Shown here in pieces: positions 63,349 to 64,000 of a DNA stretch of 64,000 bases. A program made the position numbers and the translations under genes. Each line of letters begins with the position of its first letter. The first letter of the stretch is position 1. A model generated the notes under the pieces. The model saw only the letters and a list, made by a program, of their open reading frames with translations, searched no databases and was not told the origin of the DNA. This stretch comes from Ensifer sp. BR816 (GTDB taxonomy: Bacteria; Pseudomonadota; Alphaproteobacteria; Rhizobiales; Rhizobiaceae). The stretch covers positions 5,935,520 through 5,999,519 of the forward strand of contig NZ_KB905370.1 in assembly GCF_000378985.1 (NCBI RefSeq), written 5' to 3'.

Positions 63349-64000
63349 ATGGACGTCCTCTGCCAGACAACCGAGGGGCAGCTGGCCTCCGCAAAATCGG
63401 CCGCGGGCGGACGCATCGTCGTCGTCACCGCCGGCGGCGAAAATCCGAACATCCTTATCAATGCGCTTGCCTCGCATTTCGACGATATAGCAGTCCTGCA
63501 GGAACAGCCGGAATCCAAAGTGCTCTTCGTGCGGCGGCGCGCCCGAAAGCTGGGCTGGGGCACGGCCCTGGGCCAACTCGCGACGATGATCGCCTCGCGT
63601 TTCGGCAAGCGCTTCACGCGCCGGCGGGCAGCCGAGATCCTGCGCTCATACAGTGCATCCGTTGTGACGAACCCCTCGGTCCCGGTGCACCACATTGTCT
63701 CGATCAACGATGCCGAAGGGCGCGCGCGGCTGGCGGCGCTTCAGCCCGCCGTCGTCTTCCTGATCAGCTGCCGCATGCTGAGGCCGGAAACGCTGGCCGC
63801 GATCCCCTGCCCGGTCCTGAATTTCCATGCCGGCATCAACCCGCAATATCGCGGCCTGATGGGCGGCTACTGGGCGCTCCTCAGCAATGATCCGGAGAAT
63901 TTCGGCGCGACCGTCCATCTCGTCGACGAAGGCGTCGATACCGGCGGCACTCTCTACCAGTCGCGGCAGATACCGAGCCGCGCCGATACGATGCACACCT
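63349..64000 (+). CDS. Formyltransferase-family protein (partial, cut by window end)
   Basis: From ATG 63349 the frame stays open to the last base. It encodes a methionyl-tRNA formyltransferase-like (formyl_trans_N) domain with the active-site region LNFHAGINPQYRGLMGGYWA and the acid VHLVDEGVDTGGTLYQ. The N-terminus (RIVVVTAGGENPNILINALA) is a Rossmann-like start. It would move a formyl group from 10-formyl-tetrahydrofolate, perhaps to a sugar or amine. The C-terminus lies beyond the window. Confidence 0.85.
   Translation, partial: MDVLCQTTEGQLASAKSAAGGRIVVVTAGGENPNILINALASHFDDIAVLQEQPESKVLFVRRRARKLGWGTALGQLATMIASRFGKRFTRRRAAEILRSYSASVVTNPSVPVHHIVSINDAEGRARLAALQPAVVFLISCRMLRPETLAAIPCPVLNFHAGINPQYRGLMGGYWALLSNDPENFGATVHLVDEGVDTGGTLYQSRQIPSRADTMHT

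Noticed and set aside
1-64000. tRNA, rRNA and prophage genes
   Set aside because: I found no cloverleaf, rRNA segment or phage gene that I could support.

Overview
This window reads as chromosome of a Sinorhizobium/Ensifer-type rhizobium (Alphaproteobacteria, Rhizobiales). The evidence is high GC, many GTG starts, the very-long-chain fatty acid lipid A cluster (acpXL to lpxXL), fixNOQP and fixGHIS with FixK/FnrN-type anaeroboxes, the aerobic CobN/CobW-type B12 pathway with a cobalamin riboswitch, a betaine-homocysteine methyltransferase, and rhizobial palindromic repeats of RIME type. The species assignment is inferred from gene content, not from a search.

Layout. 1-6.7 kb: a sugar ABC binding protein divergent from a LacI regulator with paired operators, a frameshifted adenylate cyclase-TPR gene, and small conserved genes. 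6.8-8.2 kb: gnd. 8.4-18.4 kb: the cbb3 oxidase assembly genes fixGHIS and the structural genes fixNOQP, separated by a three-gene operon on the opposite strand (AraC, SRPBCC, VOC). 18.5-22.4 kb: a hemerythrin-like protein sharing the fixN anaerobox, a PAS protein, an ISAs1-family IS with TIRs and a 10-bp target duplication, and an IS630-family IS seated in the lpxXL stop codon. 22.4-28.0 kb: the acpXL-fabZXL-fabF2XL-fabF1XL-adh-lpxXL operon. 28.4 kb: fnrN behind two anaeroboxes.

29-49 kb: B12 biosynthesis in blocks. These are cobE and cobABCD (with a GDPD gene), cobP-cobW-cobN-cobO behind a B12 riboswitch, and cobQ, with a TSUP permease, an ICMT-like methyltransferase and a FecR/CHASE2-cyclase pair between them. 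CobN is enlarged by two in-frame palindromic repeat elements.

49.8-64 kb: betaine and methyl-group metabolism. There is a glycine-betaine-type ABC binding protein and ATPase without a permease gene, bmt with a palindromic operator candidate, an ECF sigma/VWA pair, and a corrinoid methyl-transfer module (non-pyrrolysine MttB, Fe-S protein, corrinoid protein, DUF1638). A short entericidin-like lipoprotein gene and a formyltransferase cut by the window end complete it. A working picture is that FnrN with the anaeroboxes drives microaerobic respiration, while B12 made by the cob genes serves the corrinoid methyltransferase system and methionine metabolism nearby.
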